Positions 42,346-51,235 of a stretch of 64,000 bases of DNA are shown here, piece by piece. The first letter of the stretch is position 1; the number at the start of each line of letters is the position of its first letter. The DNA comes from Amoeboaphelidium occidentale (taxonomy: Eukaryota > Aphelidiomycota > Aphelidea). The notes beneath the pieces are model-generated. The model was not told where the DNA came from. It saw only the letters and a list, made by a program, of their open reading frames with translations, and searched no databases. Where the stretch lies: positions 277,568 through 341,567 of the forward strand of contig JALGPX010000014.1 of NCBI GenBank assembly GCA_023515795.1, in the 5' to 3' direction. Made by a program: the position numbers and the translations under genes.

Positions 42346-43296
42346 TTAGTATGCCATCCCTTGTTGATGACTTTTGCGTCTTGGCGGAGGAGGTCTACGT
42401 GGAGGCGGTGGACGTGCTGTTGTTGTGCGTGGACGAGGAGTAGTTGAGGTTGAAACTGTTGAAGTTGTAAGAGTTAAAGTTGACGTCGTGCTAGAGATTG
42501 GAACTGTAACACTGGAAGTTGGAGTAGGGCGCATAGGTGTACTGCTAGTAGGAGGTGGAGGAGGTGGAGGTACCCTTGTGGATGACTGCGGAGTTGGACG
42601 CGTTGAAGTTCTTGTAATTACCGTTGTGCGCGTAATTGAAGTAGTCCTCGTGGTTGGGCGGGTACTTGTGGTTGGCGTTGTGCGCGTAATTGAAGTAGTC
42701 CTTGTGGTTGGCGTTGTTGTCGTTGTTGTTGGCGGCGGTGCCATTGGAGTTGTACTAGTAGATGGTTTTGGAAAAGGAACGCTGGTTGAAACAGTTTCTG
42801 ATGGAGGTGAAGGTGGAGGTGCAATTGGAGTTGTACTAGTAGATGGTTCTGGAAAAGGAACGCTGGTTGAAACAGTTTCTGATGGAGGTGGAGGTGGAAC
42901 ATATGAAGGAACGCTTGTTGTTGAAGTCTCGTATCCAGGAGGAGGTACAACATATGAAGGAACGCAGGTTGAAACAGTTTCTGATGGAGGTGGAGGCGGA
43001 GGTGGAACATATGCAGGAGGAGGTTCGGGGTACGTAGGAGTTTCAGATGGTGTCGGAACAACATAACTTGGAATTTCATGATAGTCTGTTGGTGGAACTT
43101 CGTAAACAAGTGAGGTTGAGGCATCAGGGTACACAATTTCGTATGTTGAAGAAGCGGGGTACGCGATTTCGTATGTGGAAGCATCAGGATAAGCAACACT
43201 TGAAGTAGCAGCACTTGGACATGGCGCAGCATCATTTGGTTCCGGAATTGCCAATTGCAATGAAATCAGAGTTGAAACAATGCACAAGAGCTTCAT
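42346..43296 (-). CDS. Secreted mucin-like Pro/Thr/Ser-rich protein 1
   Basis: A single ORF of 316 aa with signal peptide KLLCIVSTLISLQLA. The mature protein is nearly all Pro, Thr, Ser and Val, expected to be heavily O-glycosylated. A 27-residue unit starting PSETVSTSVPFP occurs twice in direct tandem (81-nt period, near 42751-42897), and shorter SETVST pieces recur. A Thr/Arg-rich block and a basic Pro-Arg tail (PPPPRRPPPPRRK) follow. Only two Cys are seen, one in APCPS just after the signal. No GPI signal or TM helix is visible, so it is probably secreted or wall-associated. It is paralogous to the next gene on the same strand. Confidence 0.8.
   Translation of the reverse strand: MKLLCIVSTLISLQLAIPEPNDAAPCPSAATSSVAYPDASTYEIAYPASSTYEIVYPDASTSLVYEVPPTDYHEIPSYVVPTPSETPTYPEPPPAYVPPPPPPPSETVSTCVPSYVVPPPGYETSTTSVPSYVPPPPPSETVSTSVPFPEPSTSTTPIAPPPSPPSETVSTSVPFPKPSTSTTPMAPPPTTTTTTPTTRTTSITRTTPTTSTRPTTRTTSITRTTVITRTSTRPTPQSSTRVPPPPPPPTSSTPMRPTPTSSVTVPISSTTSTLTLTTSTVSTSTTPRPRTTTARPPPPRRPPPPRRKSHQQGMAY
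42751..42897 (-). repeat. Tandem direct repeat, 81-nt unit
   Basis: Two copies of an 81-bp unit lie inside the first mucin-like gene. The plus-strand text TGTACTAGTAGATGGTT begins at 42751 and again at 42832, with near identity for about 65 bases. The period equals 27 codons, so the reading frame is kept. A partial third copy (GTTGAAACAGTTTCTGATGG) is present near 42967. Such repeats expand and contract by slippage or unequal exchange. Confidence 0.85.
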
Positions 43297-43398
43297 GATA
43301 CTTGTTTTCTAATATATTTTTGGGAAAACAAATATTACGGGATCTATTGGTCGTTATTGTAAGGCCAGTTGTGTCTGTGTCACCCAGCATTGGTTGGT

Positions 43399-43416
43399 CT
43401 TGTCTGTTGCACAAAG
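43399..43416. promoter_or_regulatory. Shared upstream motif of mucin-like gene 1
   Basis: The plus-strand text CTTGTCTGTTGCACAAAG lies about 105 bases upstream of the start codon of mucin-like gene 1. A closely related text is found about 85 bases upstream of its paralogue. A GTGTCAC element accompanies it in both places. Conservation could reflect a common transcription-factor site or just recent duplication. Confidence 0.4.
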
Positions 43417-43513
43417 CCTATCAAGCGTCACACAATAGATCACACAGACACGATTACGGCGCGCCAAGAAACAAAATACAGAGGAAGTGTAACCAAAGTT
43501 TTATTATCGTTTA

Positions 43514-43550
43514 GCTCCAGCTCATGCGTCTACATGCTGCGAGCTGGAGT
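43514..43550. other. Inverted repeat / hairpin
   Basis: The arms GCTCCAGCTC (from 43514) and GAGCTGGAGT (43541-43550) pair over nine Watson-Crick base pairs plus a possible G-T pair, with a 17-nt loop. A second arm pair (GCTCAT and ATGAGC) overlaps it. It lies upstream of mucin-like gene 1 with no coding role visible. It might be a regulatory site or an RNA structure. Confidence 0.4.
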
Positions 43551-43944
43551 GCGAATGAGCTTTCTTAAAGGGTGAATATCTAGCTCGCTCTGAATCCAGA
43601 AACTTAAGTTCATTCTGTTTACATGAGTTGAAACAGACAAAGTTTTGGGCGGTTAAAGTCTAATTTAGATTGCTTAACTGTTTGGAACAGGGACATCAAC
43701 GCTGCACGAAATATCAGACACGTTTTCTTGGATTTGAATGCAAATGAAGGTTAAAGACAGGTGATTATGCTTGCATATTTACTTGTACAGTCTCCACCAG
43801 CGTAGCCGAGAAATCGGCGATTCGTGTAACGCTCTTCTAAGTAAGATTTTGTTCTATTTGAACTAATCCTGTAGTGAAAGGCAAGTTATTCTTGTCAAAA
43901 CGGTTTCATTTGAGTATTGATAGTAATTACAATGTTAACTTGAC

Positions 43945-44850
43945 CTAACGCATTCCACCTACGCTAGGAGCCCTGCCATTTGGTCCATAACGGTTTACGC
44001 GGTTTACAGGAGGTGGTGGTGGAGCATCAATACGCCTTGGAGGTGGCGCGACAGGTACACGAGGAGGTGGCGGAGTTGGTACACTAGGAGTTGTTGTGGG
44101 AACTGCAGGTGTTGTTCTCGGAACTCCTGGCGTTGGTGTGATAGACGTGGTCGTGGTGCTTGTTGTTCGAGGAGTGAATACTGGTGATGATGATGTAACA
44201 ATTAAAGTTGTCGAAGGAGTTGGCATTGTTCTTGTCCTTACTGTTGCCGTCGTGGAAGGAGTGAAAGACGTTCTTGGTGTGGTTGCAGTCGTTGTCGTCA
44301 TGATGAATGAAGTTGTTGTTCTTGTTCTTGTCCTAGTTCTCGTTCTGGGCCTTGTTCTAGTTCGTGTTGTTGTCGTCAATTGAGTAGACGGCGTTGGCTC
44401 AACCAATGTAGAGGTTAATATTGTTGATGGGTAAGTTGACGGAGTTGGTTCTACCAAAGTGCTTGTTCATGTTGTTGAGAAGGGCGGCTCGGTCGTAGGA
44501 GGATACATAACCGACGTGGAAGCTGTACAAGTAGTTGGTGGTGCGGGATATTCAACTGTAACTGTTGTTTCAACGGAGCTCGGAGGCGCCGGAGGAACAA
44601 CGTATGAAACAGGAGGCAAACTTGATTCTGGCGCATCAGGAACAGGAACGCTTGGTGGAACGCTAGGATAGCTTGGCGACTCAGTACCTGGCGCATCAGG
44701 AACAGGAGCCTCGGGTGGAGGGCTTGAGTAGCTTGGTGGAGCAGCATCTGGTGTTGTTGAGCCTGAACTAGGGCATGGTGGTCCACCAGGAACTTCTGGA
44801 AGAGCAAAGTAAACCGACAAGAATGATGATACAAGTAGAACCAATTTCAT
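43945..44850 (-). CDS. Secreted mucin-like Pro/Thr/Ser-rich protein 2
   Basis: The signal peptide KLVLLVSSFLSVYFA is followed by a Pro/Ser-rich region with PPCPS near the start, as in its paralogue, then Thr/Arg repeats (TRTRTRPRTRTRTRTRTT) and a Pro-rich basic tail. Read straight through, the frame meets a TGA at 44469-44467 and then continues open in the same frame to 43945. A 45-nt intron from 44506 to 44462 (GTATCC...ACAAG), like the others here in size and phase-consistent, would remove the stop and give 286 aa in exons 44850-44507 and 44461-43945. Otherwise the protein would end at 127 aa. I favour the intron, but the donor is weak. Confidence 0.65.
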
Positions 44851-45189
44851 TTCTGCAGAAGAGATAAATGATCAAAATGAAATAATAAAGACTTCTCCCT
44901 GGAGAGCTTCTTCTTGGTGTCACGCTTGTCTGTCGCAGACAAAGTCAATTGGTCTAAGTGTCTCACAAAAACCAATCAAATGTCGCACAAGCAAGCTTAG
45001 ACAACTCAGGTTCCACGGGCACAGCAAAAAACAGCAATCCCAGACAGCAGGAATATGACCGATCTCACTCCGATAATGCGCTCGTAATTTTCTTGAAGTC
45101 TTCTTGGTTTGAATCTGTTCAGAACATACTGCATTTCTCTCCACTTATTGAACATCAACATTCAGAAGACTTGTCACTGAAAAAGTTTA
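44851..45189. other. Intergenic region upstream of mucin-like gene 2
   Basis: A 0.34-kb gap between mucin-like gene 2 and the end of the formin gene, both on the minus strand. It contains the shared promoter-type motif at 44925-44944. A plus-strand open frame at 44958-45206 has no ATG and no family resemblance, so I do not count it as a gene. Confidence 0.45.
44925..44944. promoter_or_regulatory. Shared upstream motif of mucin-like gene 2
   Basis: The plus-strand text CTTGTCTGTCGCAGACAAAG contains an imperfect palindrome (TTGTCTG...CAGACAA) and matches 43399-43416 apart from one substitution and a two-base insertion. It lies about 85 bases upstream of the start codon of mucin-like gene 2, preceded by GTGTCAC at 44917-44923. 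It may be a common regulatory site. Confidence 0.45.
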
Positions 45190-47247
45190 TTAAATTGCCC
45201 CCGTGATGGTTTCATTCACCGCTTTTGTAGAAGACACCAATTGATAAAGAGAGTTGAAGAATTCTTCAGGAGGAACTTCGCGAGCGTCGCTATCTTCTAA
45301 ACTTGAAATTTCATTCAATTTCACCAGAGCACGGGTATACTCTGCAGATATATGTGAAACAGACATTGAAAGTGTCGCGATTGCAGCTTGAACATTCTTT
45401 AAAGACTTTGAGAGCTGCTCCTTACAACAATCATCAGGAACACTGGCAAGCAAGGCCTTCACTTTACTCATTCCTTCTTTGAGCAATGATATTTCCTTTT
45501 TAAAGTGAATGTCCTTTACTTGCGTTTCTCTCAAAGGATGCCATTTTTCGTAAAACTTTGCAACTTTCGGTTTCTGTAAGGATAACTGGGACATAAAGAA
45601 ATGAAACAAAGACTTCCACGCCAAGTGCTTCTTAGGAGCGTTTTGTTGCCGAGCGATAGGTATTTTTCCCGTTGAATGCCTTAAGCTAGCATAAACTGAA
45701 GCCATGTCATTGGGCTTAATTTCTTCAAACTTCAAAATGTCTCTGATTCTGAAAGCAGGAGGTTTCCAAGCTGAACTGTTCTTCATCCATCCTGCCCTAC
45801 CCTGGTTCATAAAGAGAGCAAGTTTCAAAGCTTGCTTTACAAATTCCTCTAATAATTCTCCATTCTCCGATATATCCACAAGAGCTTGATGGAAGAAATC
45901 TAGACTGTTACCAACATCTTTAATTAGCTCTTTGTAGCTGTGCAAAAATTGTAATACTTCTAACCGTAACGTATAATCAGGTATACCGCTAGCCATCAAC
46001 ATGAATCTATCAGGCGGAAGGAGTAAATGTGATTTCTGAGCATAAGGTTCAAGTGCCATTACTTCTTGTTCATTAGGAGCAAATCTAACCAAGTCTTTTG
46101 CAATTTGTAGGGATATCACATTCAGATCCATTTTCAGGATACCACTTTCGATGACTTCAATTGAAAGACGCATCTGCTTTAATGTTAAATCTAAAGTGTA
46201 CTGTTTCCTATCATCAATAACACTAATGGGTTTCTTTGGAGAACCATTAGGCGAACTCTTGATATCATCACCAAAGTCATCGCCATCGCCGTCCTCGATT
46301 CCAGAATCTCTTCTTGTTGGACTAGAAGCTATAGATAGAAAACCAGATCTGGCGGGTTTCAGACCAAACTGAACTCTAAAATCATCCTTATGCTCTCCAA
46401 TTAAGCCATCCAGATCTTCATCTAAAATAGTCTCGTCGAGTTGAGAGAATAAAGAATTGGGATTTCGTGGCACAATAGATAAAGGACACATGCGATATTT
46501 TGGCTGAACTTTCTTGACTGGTGAGCTATTAAGTGCAGATGGTAGTGGCGGAGGTAACGGCGCACTTGGCATTGGTGGAGGTGCAGGAGGTGGCGGAGCA
46601 TCTGGAGTCGCAAGGACAGTAGCAGCGGATATTTCCGGTATCTTAGCAGAATCCTCGCTAGACCTGAAACCATCAGGCGTAACAAGATCCCTCTGATCAA
46701 GACAAACTTCATCAATACTTTTCAGCTGTGTTATCCACTGCGGCTTAGGCGATTCTTCAATATCCGTTTGAACTTCAACAGATACTCCAACGGGAGGCCT
46801 AACTTGAATAGCGATCGTCTTCATCTGCTTAGGCTCATCTGTAACATCAACCTGACAGCCAAACTCCATCGTCTCATGCTTTTTGCCATTAGAGTTCAGA
46901 GGCTCCAGTTCTATCGCAGAATCCGCTTTTGTGATATCATCAGCTGAACTCTTGTCTGGTCTGAACTTGTCCCCAGAATTAGAGTAGAAGAACATGTAAG
47001 TGATCATCCCAAACAGAATCGAAATGTCAATGAGTCCTTTCAGGCTGTGCTCTAAGGATGAATTCATTTGAAACGGAACAGAATCCACTATTCGATCAGT
47101 CAATATCTTGGCCAAGACAACCAACGCACAAAGAACAGTTATACGACGCTGCACAAACAATCCCATGTTTTGATACAACTGCATCGACGTATCATCCACT
47201 CCATCAGGGTTCTCTGTCCGATTACTCTCAGAGTGTTCGGAGCTCAT
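45190..47247 (-). CDS. Membrane-anchored formin (FH1-FH2)
   Basis: A single exon of 685 aa from the first ATG at 47247. Two hydrophobic segments near the N terminus (ITVLCALVVLAKILTDRI and LIDISILFGMITYMFFY) suggest a membrane anchor. An acidic linker and an FH1-type proline stretch (PPPPAPPPMPSAPLPPPLP) come next. The FH2-like domain (about residues 260-640) has a core RLSIEVIESGILKMDL...FAPNEQEVMALEPY and LALFMNQGRAGW...FRIRDILKFEEIK, matching the FH2 lasso-to-knob order, though the GN(Y/F)LN motif is altered to ALFMNQG. FH2 domains nucleate and elongate actin filaments. There is no GTPase-binding region, so regulation is probably through location. The gene lies 100 nt after the roadblock gene on the same strand. 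Confidence 0.8.
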   Translation of the reverse strand: MSSEHSESNRTENPDGVDDTSMQLYQNMGLFVQRRITVLCALVVLAKILTDRIVDSVPFQMNSSLEHSLKGLIDISILFGMITYMFFYSNSGDKFRPDKSSADDITKADSAIELEPLNSNGKKHETMEFGCQVDVTDEPKQMKTIAIQVRPPVGVSVEVQTDIEESPKPQWITQLKSIDEVCLDQRDLVTPDGFRSSEDSAKIPEISAATVLATPDAPPPPAPPPMPSAPLPPPLPSALNSSPVKKVQPKYRMCPLSIVPRNPNSLFSQLDETILDEDLDGLIGEHKDDFRVQFGLKPARSGFLSIASSPTRRDSGIEDGDGDDFGDDIKSSPNGSPKKPISVIDDRKQYTLDLTLKQMRLSIEVIESGILKMDLNVISLQIAKDLVRFAPNEQEVMALEPYAQKSHLLLPPDRFMLMASGIPDYTLRLEVLQFLHSYKELIKDVGNSLDFFHQALVDISENGELLEEFVKQALKLALFMNQGRAGWMKNSSAWKPPAFRIRDILKFEEIKPNDMASVYASLRHSTGKIPIARQQNAPKKHLAWKSLFHFFMSQLSLQKPKVAKFYEKWHPLRETQVKDIHFKKEISLLKEGMSKVKALLASVPDDCCKEQLSKSLKNVQAAIATLSMSVSHISAEYTRALVKLNEISSLEDSDAREVPPEEFFNSLYQLVSSTKAVNETITGAI

Positions 47248-47346
47248 CAAAGTGATATTCAATGTAGTCGCTGCACAAAGAGAAACAAAAGGTGGTTTGT
47301 GCGACAAAGGCTCTGATTCAACGATAAAAATCTACAGAGAGTTCTA

Positions 47347-47782
47347 TTAGTCAGAAGGTTGCTGCACCACCAAAAGAAAATATTCATTTTCTACAACAGA
47401 AAGTTTAAAACTGACTCCTTCTGAGGTTGATACCCACCTGGCGCAATCATTATATCGTGCTTTTTGGTTCTGATCCGTAGAAAACTTAAATCATTCTAAT
47501 AGACATCAGTAAGAACCGGAAACTTAAACGTTACAGTGATATCAATTTCTTTAATAGCATTTCGGGCATTTAAAAGTAACTGTGAAAACAGGGCTGCGTA
47601 TTGGTTAGTAAGAGAATTATCAGGCAAAGTCGATCTGATCGGTGCACCATCTGCATTCACCACAACAATCCCAATAACTCCCTTTTGACTTTGTAATCGT
47701 TTAAGCGTTGTTTCTACTTCAGCCTACGACAGATTTAAAGTTTAGCTGAGGGAAACGTGTTGATTTTAAGGAAGGTTACCAT
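47347..47782 (-). CDS. Dynein light chain, roadblock/LC7 type
   Basis: Four small exons, 47782-47780, 47723-47535, 47495-47438 and 47390-47347, with introns of 56, 39 and 47 nt, give 97 aa. The first coding exon holds only the ATG. The joined protein begins [20 protein letters not shown], continues with [11 protein letters not shown] and [15 protein letters not shown], and ends [14 protein letters not shown]. This is a full-length match to DYNLRB/roadblock proteins (about 96 aa). Roadblock forms a dimer on the dynein intermediate chain in cytoplasmic or axonemal dynein. Every join keeps the family frame. The gene is divergent from ATP synthase gamma with 98 nt between start codons. Confidence 0.9.
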
Positions 47783-47880
47783 GTTCGCAATTCCAAAGGG
47801 CTTGGGACAAACTCGCTCGACGATCACAAAAGTTTTCCGTTCGCAATTGAGTCGCTTTCATCACTCAAAGAAATCTGGAA

Positions 47881-48885
47881 ATGTTTCTGAACGTCGGTAA
47901 ATCCGCTTTAGCTACTCAAGGCAGAAGGTTTGTCTTTTAGTTTGTCGTAGAAGTAAAATGTCTTTTAATTGCTTAGCTTGCTTTTGAATCAGAGCCGCAA
48001 TATGGCAACTTTGAAAGAAAGTAATTATTCGGAATTATTCTAACTTCATTTGTAAAGTTCAAATTAGATTAAAGTCTGTCAAGAATATTGCCAAGATCAC
48101 AAAGTCCATGAAGATGATTGCTTCTACTAAACTAACACGCGCTCAAAAGCAGATGCACACCGCAAAGTCTTTTGGAAAAGCTTCTAATGCGACTTTGAAG
48201 ATGTTGGAGCCAAAAGTTCCTGAGGATTCCAAGAAGAAGTTGTTGATTGCTTGCAGCTCAGATCGTGGTTTGTGTGGTGCTATTCACTCTACAGTTTCAA
48301 AACCTGTCAAGAAGGCTGTGGCTGCTGATCCTGCAAATAGTTTGGTCGTTGTTATTGGTGATAAGCCAAAGACTCAGATTCAGAGAACTGCTCGTGAGAA
48401 TATTGTATTGTCTGTTGGTTCTATCGGAAAACAGACTCCAACTTATGCTGAAGTTGCCGCAATTACTGATTTGATCTTTGGCTTGAAGTTAGAGTTCGGA
48501 GAGGCACAGCTTTTCTACAATGAATTCAAGAGTGTCATTGCTTATGAGCTTGGTGTAATGAAGGTTTACCCTGATACCGTCTTGTCTGCTTCTGAAAAGT
48601 TGACGCAGTACGAGATTGAAGATGATGTATTGAAGAACTATGCTGAGTTCACATTTGCAAACGCTTTGTACAGTGCTTTGGCTGAAGGTCATGCATCTGA
48701 AATTGCCGCAAGAAGAACAGCCATGGAGAACGCTACAAAGAATGCTGGTGAAGTTATTGAAGATTTGACCATGAAATTCAACAGAGGAAGACAGGCTGCT
48801 ATTACCAATGAATTGGTTGAAGTTATTACAGGTAAATTAGTTTATGTTTTTTGTTGCTTATATTCTAGGTGCTTCTGCTCTGTGA
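47881..48885 (+). CDS. ATP3: Mitochondrial ATP synthase gamma subunit
   Basis: Exons 47881-47927, 47977-48020, 48058-48831 and 48869-48885, with introns of 49, 37 and 37 nt, give 293 aa. An N-terminal mitochondrial presequence (FLNVGKSALATQGR) precedes MATLKEIQIRLKSVKNIAKI, typical of F1 gamma. SDRGLCGAIHS, the conserved middle motif, and the C-terminal helix RGRQAAITNEL follow. The last exon supplies only ASAL and the stop, matching the usual end of the protein (ITGASAL). Gamma is the rotating shaft of F1-ATPase. The acceptor of intron 1 could also be 18 nt later (at 47994), which would keep the frame and shorten the presequence by six residues. Confidence 0.93.
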
Positions 48886-48934
48886 ATCTCTTGTTAAAGC
48901 AAAGAACAATAAATAAGAACAGCCATTCCGAGAT

Positions 48935-51064
48935 CTATTTTGCTACTTTTGTTACAAGTTTGACTAAATTAGCCAAAGGAGACTGTATGAAGACGTAAAG
49001 GCAGGAACCCAAGAGACAAGACCATAAGAATATTCCACCAAGACTCAAGAACAAAGAAGCAAGTCTGAAAGGATACTCACGAAGAACGGTTCCAAAGAAA
49101 ACATGTAGCACGATTATATGAACAAGATACATCGAAAATGTGAGTCTTCCTAAAACAGCCCATCCTCTCCATGACGCAAATCGAGTAAGAATGTGTGTGG
49201 ATTCCGGCGAGACAACAGAAGGTAGAGCCAATAGTCCTAAGCCTAAAGCCCAAAATATTCTAGATAATCCATTATAAGCAGCATTCATGTAAATACCATG
49301 GTCCTTCTCTGTCTCTTTCAATTCTTCAGTTGCGTTTCGGATCACAAATGGCAAGTACAGAGTGACGAGCAACAATACTCCGCCAAGTATTTGAAGTAAA
49401 GGAGTAACAAGTCTACTAATTGTGACTCTTCTTTTTCTCAGACTGAAACTGTAGTATGCAAAAATCACTCCGATCGTAGATGAATTCAAGTGATTGTAAG
49501 GTTTTGTCAAGAACTCTTTTAGGAACAATGGCATACCCTTTGCATCTCTATCAAATAATACTGTTGGAATACTGTACTTCATAGTAAGCAACGCACTTGT
49601 GCATGACGCTGCAATTATTGCAAGAATTAATGCGAGGAAACCAAAATATTTCCAGCATTTGCCAAACCACAAAGGAACAATGAAAAGAGGTAGTAGAAGA
49701 TACAATTGAAAATTGATAGACATGAACCATGACCACGGGACACATACATCCTTTGTTTCAGTAGGATAAAAGTTATTGATGTACAATAGATTTGTCCACC
49801 AGAATCGCGAGCAAGTAGATTCGACACTATCCACTTGTTTGAACCAAACAGGACCATTGCCCATTAGTGGGAACAAAAAGAACCAAGTAAACAAAGTGAT
49901 AGCATACAAAGGCGTAACTCTGAAAAGGAAAGAAAATACGTAGTCAATGTAATTGAACATTTTTCTCGTGACATTCTTGGAAAAAGTCAAGTAAGCAGCA
50001 AAAAAGGCAGTTGTAAACAAAAAAGTATCAAGCGACAAGGGAGAATTGCTGAGAATCATCATAGCCGAGTAATCAGTCATTTCCAAAACAGTTTTCAAAT
50101 CTACAGGAGCAATGTCCATGATCAGAAGAAATGTAACACCTAGCATTGCCCAAAGTAAAGATATGACTTTGAAGACATTGAATAGATTGACTTCTTCATG
50201 AGCTTGTGGTGAGCCTCTAAAAAGAGATGGTATTGTAGAGTAAAGCGAGAAGCAAGTAATCAGGCGGAATAGGAAAGATCTCTCCGGTGGTTCTTGGGTT
50301 TTGATTATCAAAGGTGTATCTTCTAGAGGTTCAGCCAATGTGTCTGAACTCGATGAGGACAAATATTCCTTCGGTGGTTTTCCTTCTTCTTGTGTAATAT
50401 CACAAGTAGCCGGAGTGCTCTTGTCCTTTGCTCTCAGAGCGTAAACTAGAACATACTCTAGAATTGTAGCGCCAACGCTGAACAGGACAATTATGACCAA
50501 ACAGCTGAGAAATGTAATCGCAGAAGCTGACCATTCAACTTTACCAAAAGGATGTACATTTGTAACATTATAGGAAAAGTTTAACTGTTCATCTTGAACA
50601 AAGTTTGAAACAAGTAGAGTGAATGGTGCCTGCTTGTAGAAAGCTTCTACTTTGGAGGTCATCATAACTTGATCACTCCCATCACCTGGAATCGCACCTT
50701 TGATATACTCAATGATCTGATTCACAACATCTTTGACATCTTCAGTATCACATGTAGATGGTAAGCAAACACCCAAGCTCGATGGCAAAACATTCCCAGC
50801 CACAACAAGATCACCTTCAACCAGATTATAAGTGAAATTGAAACCATCTTCGCTATCATCAACAAGTGAAACACATTCTTCAAGATCACCCAGAGATGTG
50901 AATGATCCACGCAGAGCACCAACTGGTTTGCCCCATGAGTCCAAAGCTTTTACTAACAAAATCTTCTTTTCCAACAAGCCTGAGATAGAGCCAATACATT
51001 CCCAGGACAATGATAGAGAGCCAGTAAGCGATAAGAGTAATATCGCAAGTCTCACAGCCAACAT
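48935..51064 (-). CDS. NRF-6-like multi-pass acyltransferase-3 family protein
   Basis: A single exon of 709 aa from ATG 51064, which begins a good signal peptide (LAVRLAILLLSLTGSLSLS). A luminal Cys-containing NRF domain (LPSSLGVCLPSTC) lies at about residues 25-170, and about ten further TM helices form an acyltransferase-3 module. Animal NRF-6 (nose resistant to fluoxetine) proteins have the same order and are linked to lipid or drug transport. The acyltransferase start normally contains His in the first helix (W-x-x-x-G-H). Here the place reads LLWAMLGVTFL, with Val for His, so acyl transfer is doubtful. The gene converges on ATP3, 49 nt apart. Confidence 0.85.
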   Translation of the reverse strand: MLAVRLAILLLSLTGSLSLSWECIGSISGLLEKKILLVKALDSWGKPVGALRGSFTSLGDLEECVSLVDDSEDGFNFTYNLVEGDLVVAGNVLPSSLGVCLPSTCDTEDVKDVVNQIIEYIKGAIPGDGSDQVMMTSKVEAFYKQAPFTLLVSNFVQDEQLNFSYNVTNVHPFGKVEWSASAITFLSCLVIIVLFSVGATILEYVLVYALRAKDKSTPATCDITQEEGKPPKEYLSSSSSDTLAEPLEDTPLIIKTQEPPERSFLFRLITCFSLYSTIPSLFRGSPQAHEEVNLFNVFKVISLLWAMLGVTFLLIMDIAPVDLKTVLEMTDYSAMMILSNSPLSLDTFLFTTAFFAAYLTFSKNVTRKMFNYIDYVFSFLFRVTPLYAITLFTWFFLFPLMGNGPVWFKQVDSVESTCSRFWWTNLLYINNFYPTETKDVCVPWSWFMSINFQLYLLLPLFIVPLWFGKCWKYFGFLALILAIIAASCTSALLTMKYSIPTVLFDRDAKGMPLFLKEFLTKPYNHLNSSTIGVIFAYYSFSLRKRRVTISRLVTPLLQILGGVLLLVTLYLPFVIRNATEELKETEKDHGIYMNAAYNGLSRIFWALGLGLLALPSVVSPESTHILTRFASWRGWAVLGRLTFSMYLVHIIVLHVFFGTVLREYPFRLASLFLSLGGIFLWSCLLGSCLYVFIQSPLANLVKLVTKVAK

Positions 51065-51235
51065 GACCTGTGAGCTGAAACAAGTTTTTGCGAAAGAACA
51101 AACAACGCCAAACAATTCCCAGGACCTTAAGACCTCTATGAGCCATTAAATTTTAACCTAATCACTGTTGGATGACTCATCCTCTGCAAATTAACATGCG
51201 CCAACTCACTCTGTCCTAAACTTTTTACTGAAAGA

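Larger units (their letters stand above)
43297..43944. other. Intergenic region between mucin-like paralogues
   Basis: A 0.65-kb gap on the minus strand between the end of mucin-like gene 2 and the start of mucin-like gene 1. It contains a motif shared with the other paralogue's upstream region (43399-43416) and a hairpin (43514-43550). The rest (43560-43944) has stops in all frames at short spacing, and I find no tRNA or other RNA gene in it. Confidence 0.45.

Noticed and set aside
42374-43066. Long Gly/Val-rich open frame on the plus strand
   Set aside because: It is the antisense shadow of the Pro/Thr-rich mucin-like gene; such codon composition leaves stops rare on the other strand.
43790-43850. 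Possible tRNA-like stretch with CCGAGAAATCGG hairpin
   Set aside because: No acceptor stem, anticodon arm or T-loop could be fitted.
44958-45206. Open frame of 82 codons upstream of mucin-like gene 2
   Set aside because: No ATG, no family resemblance, and it overlaps the formin stop region on the other strand.
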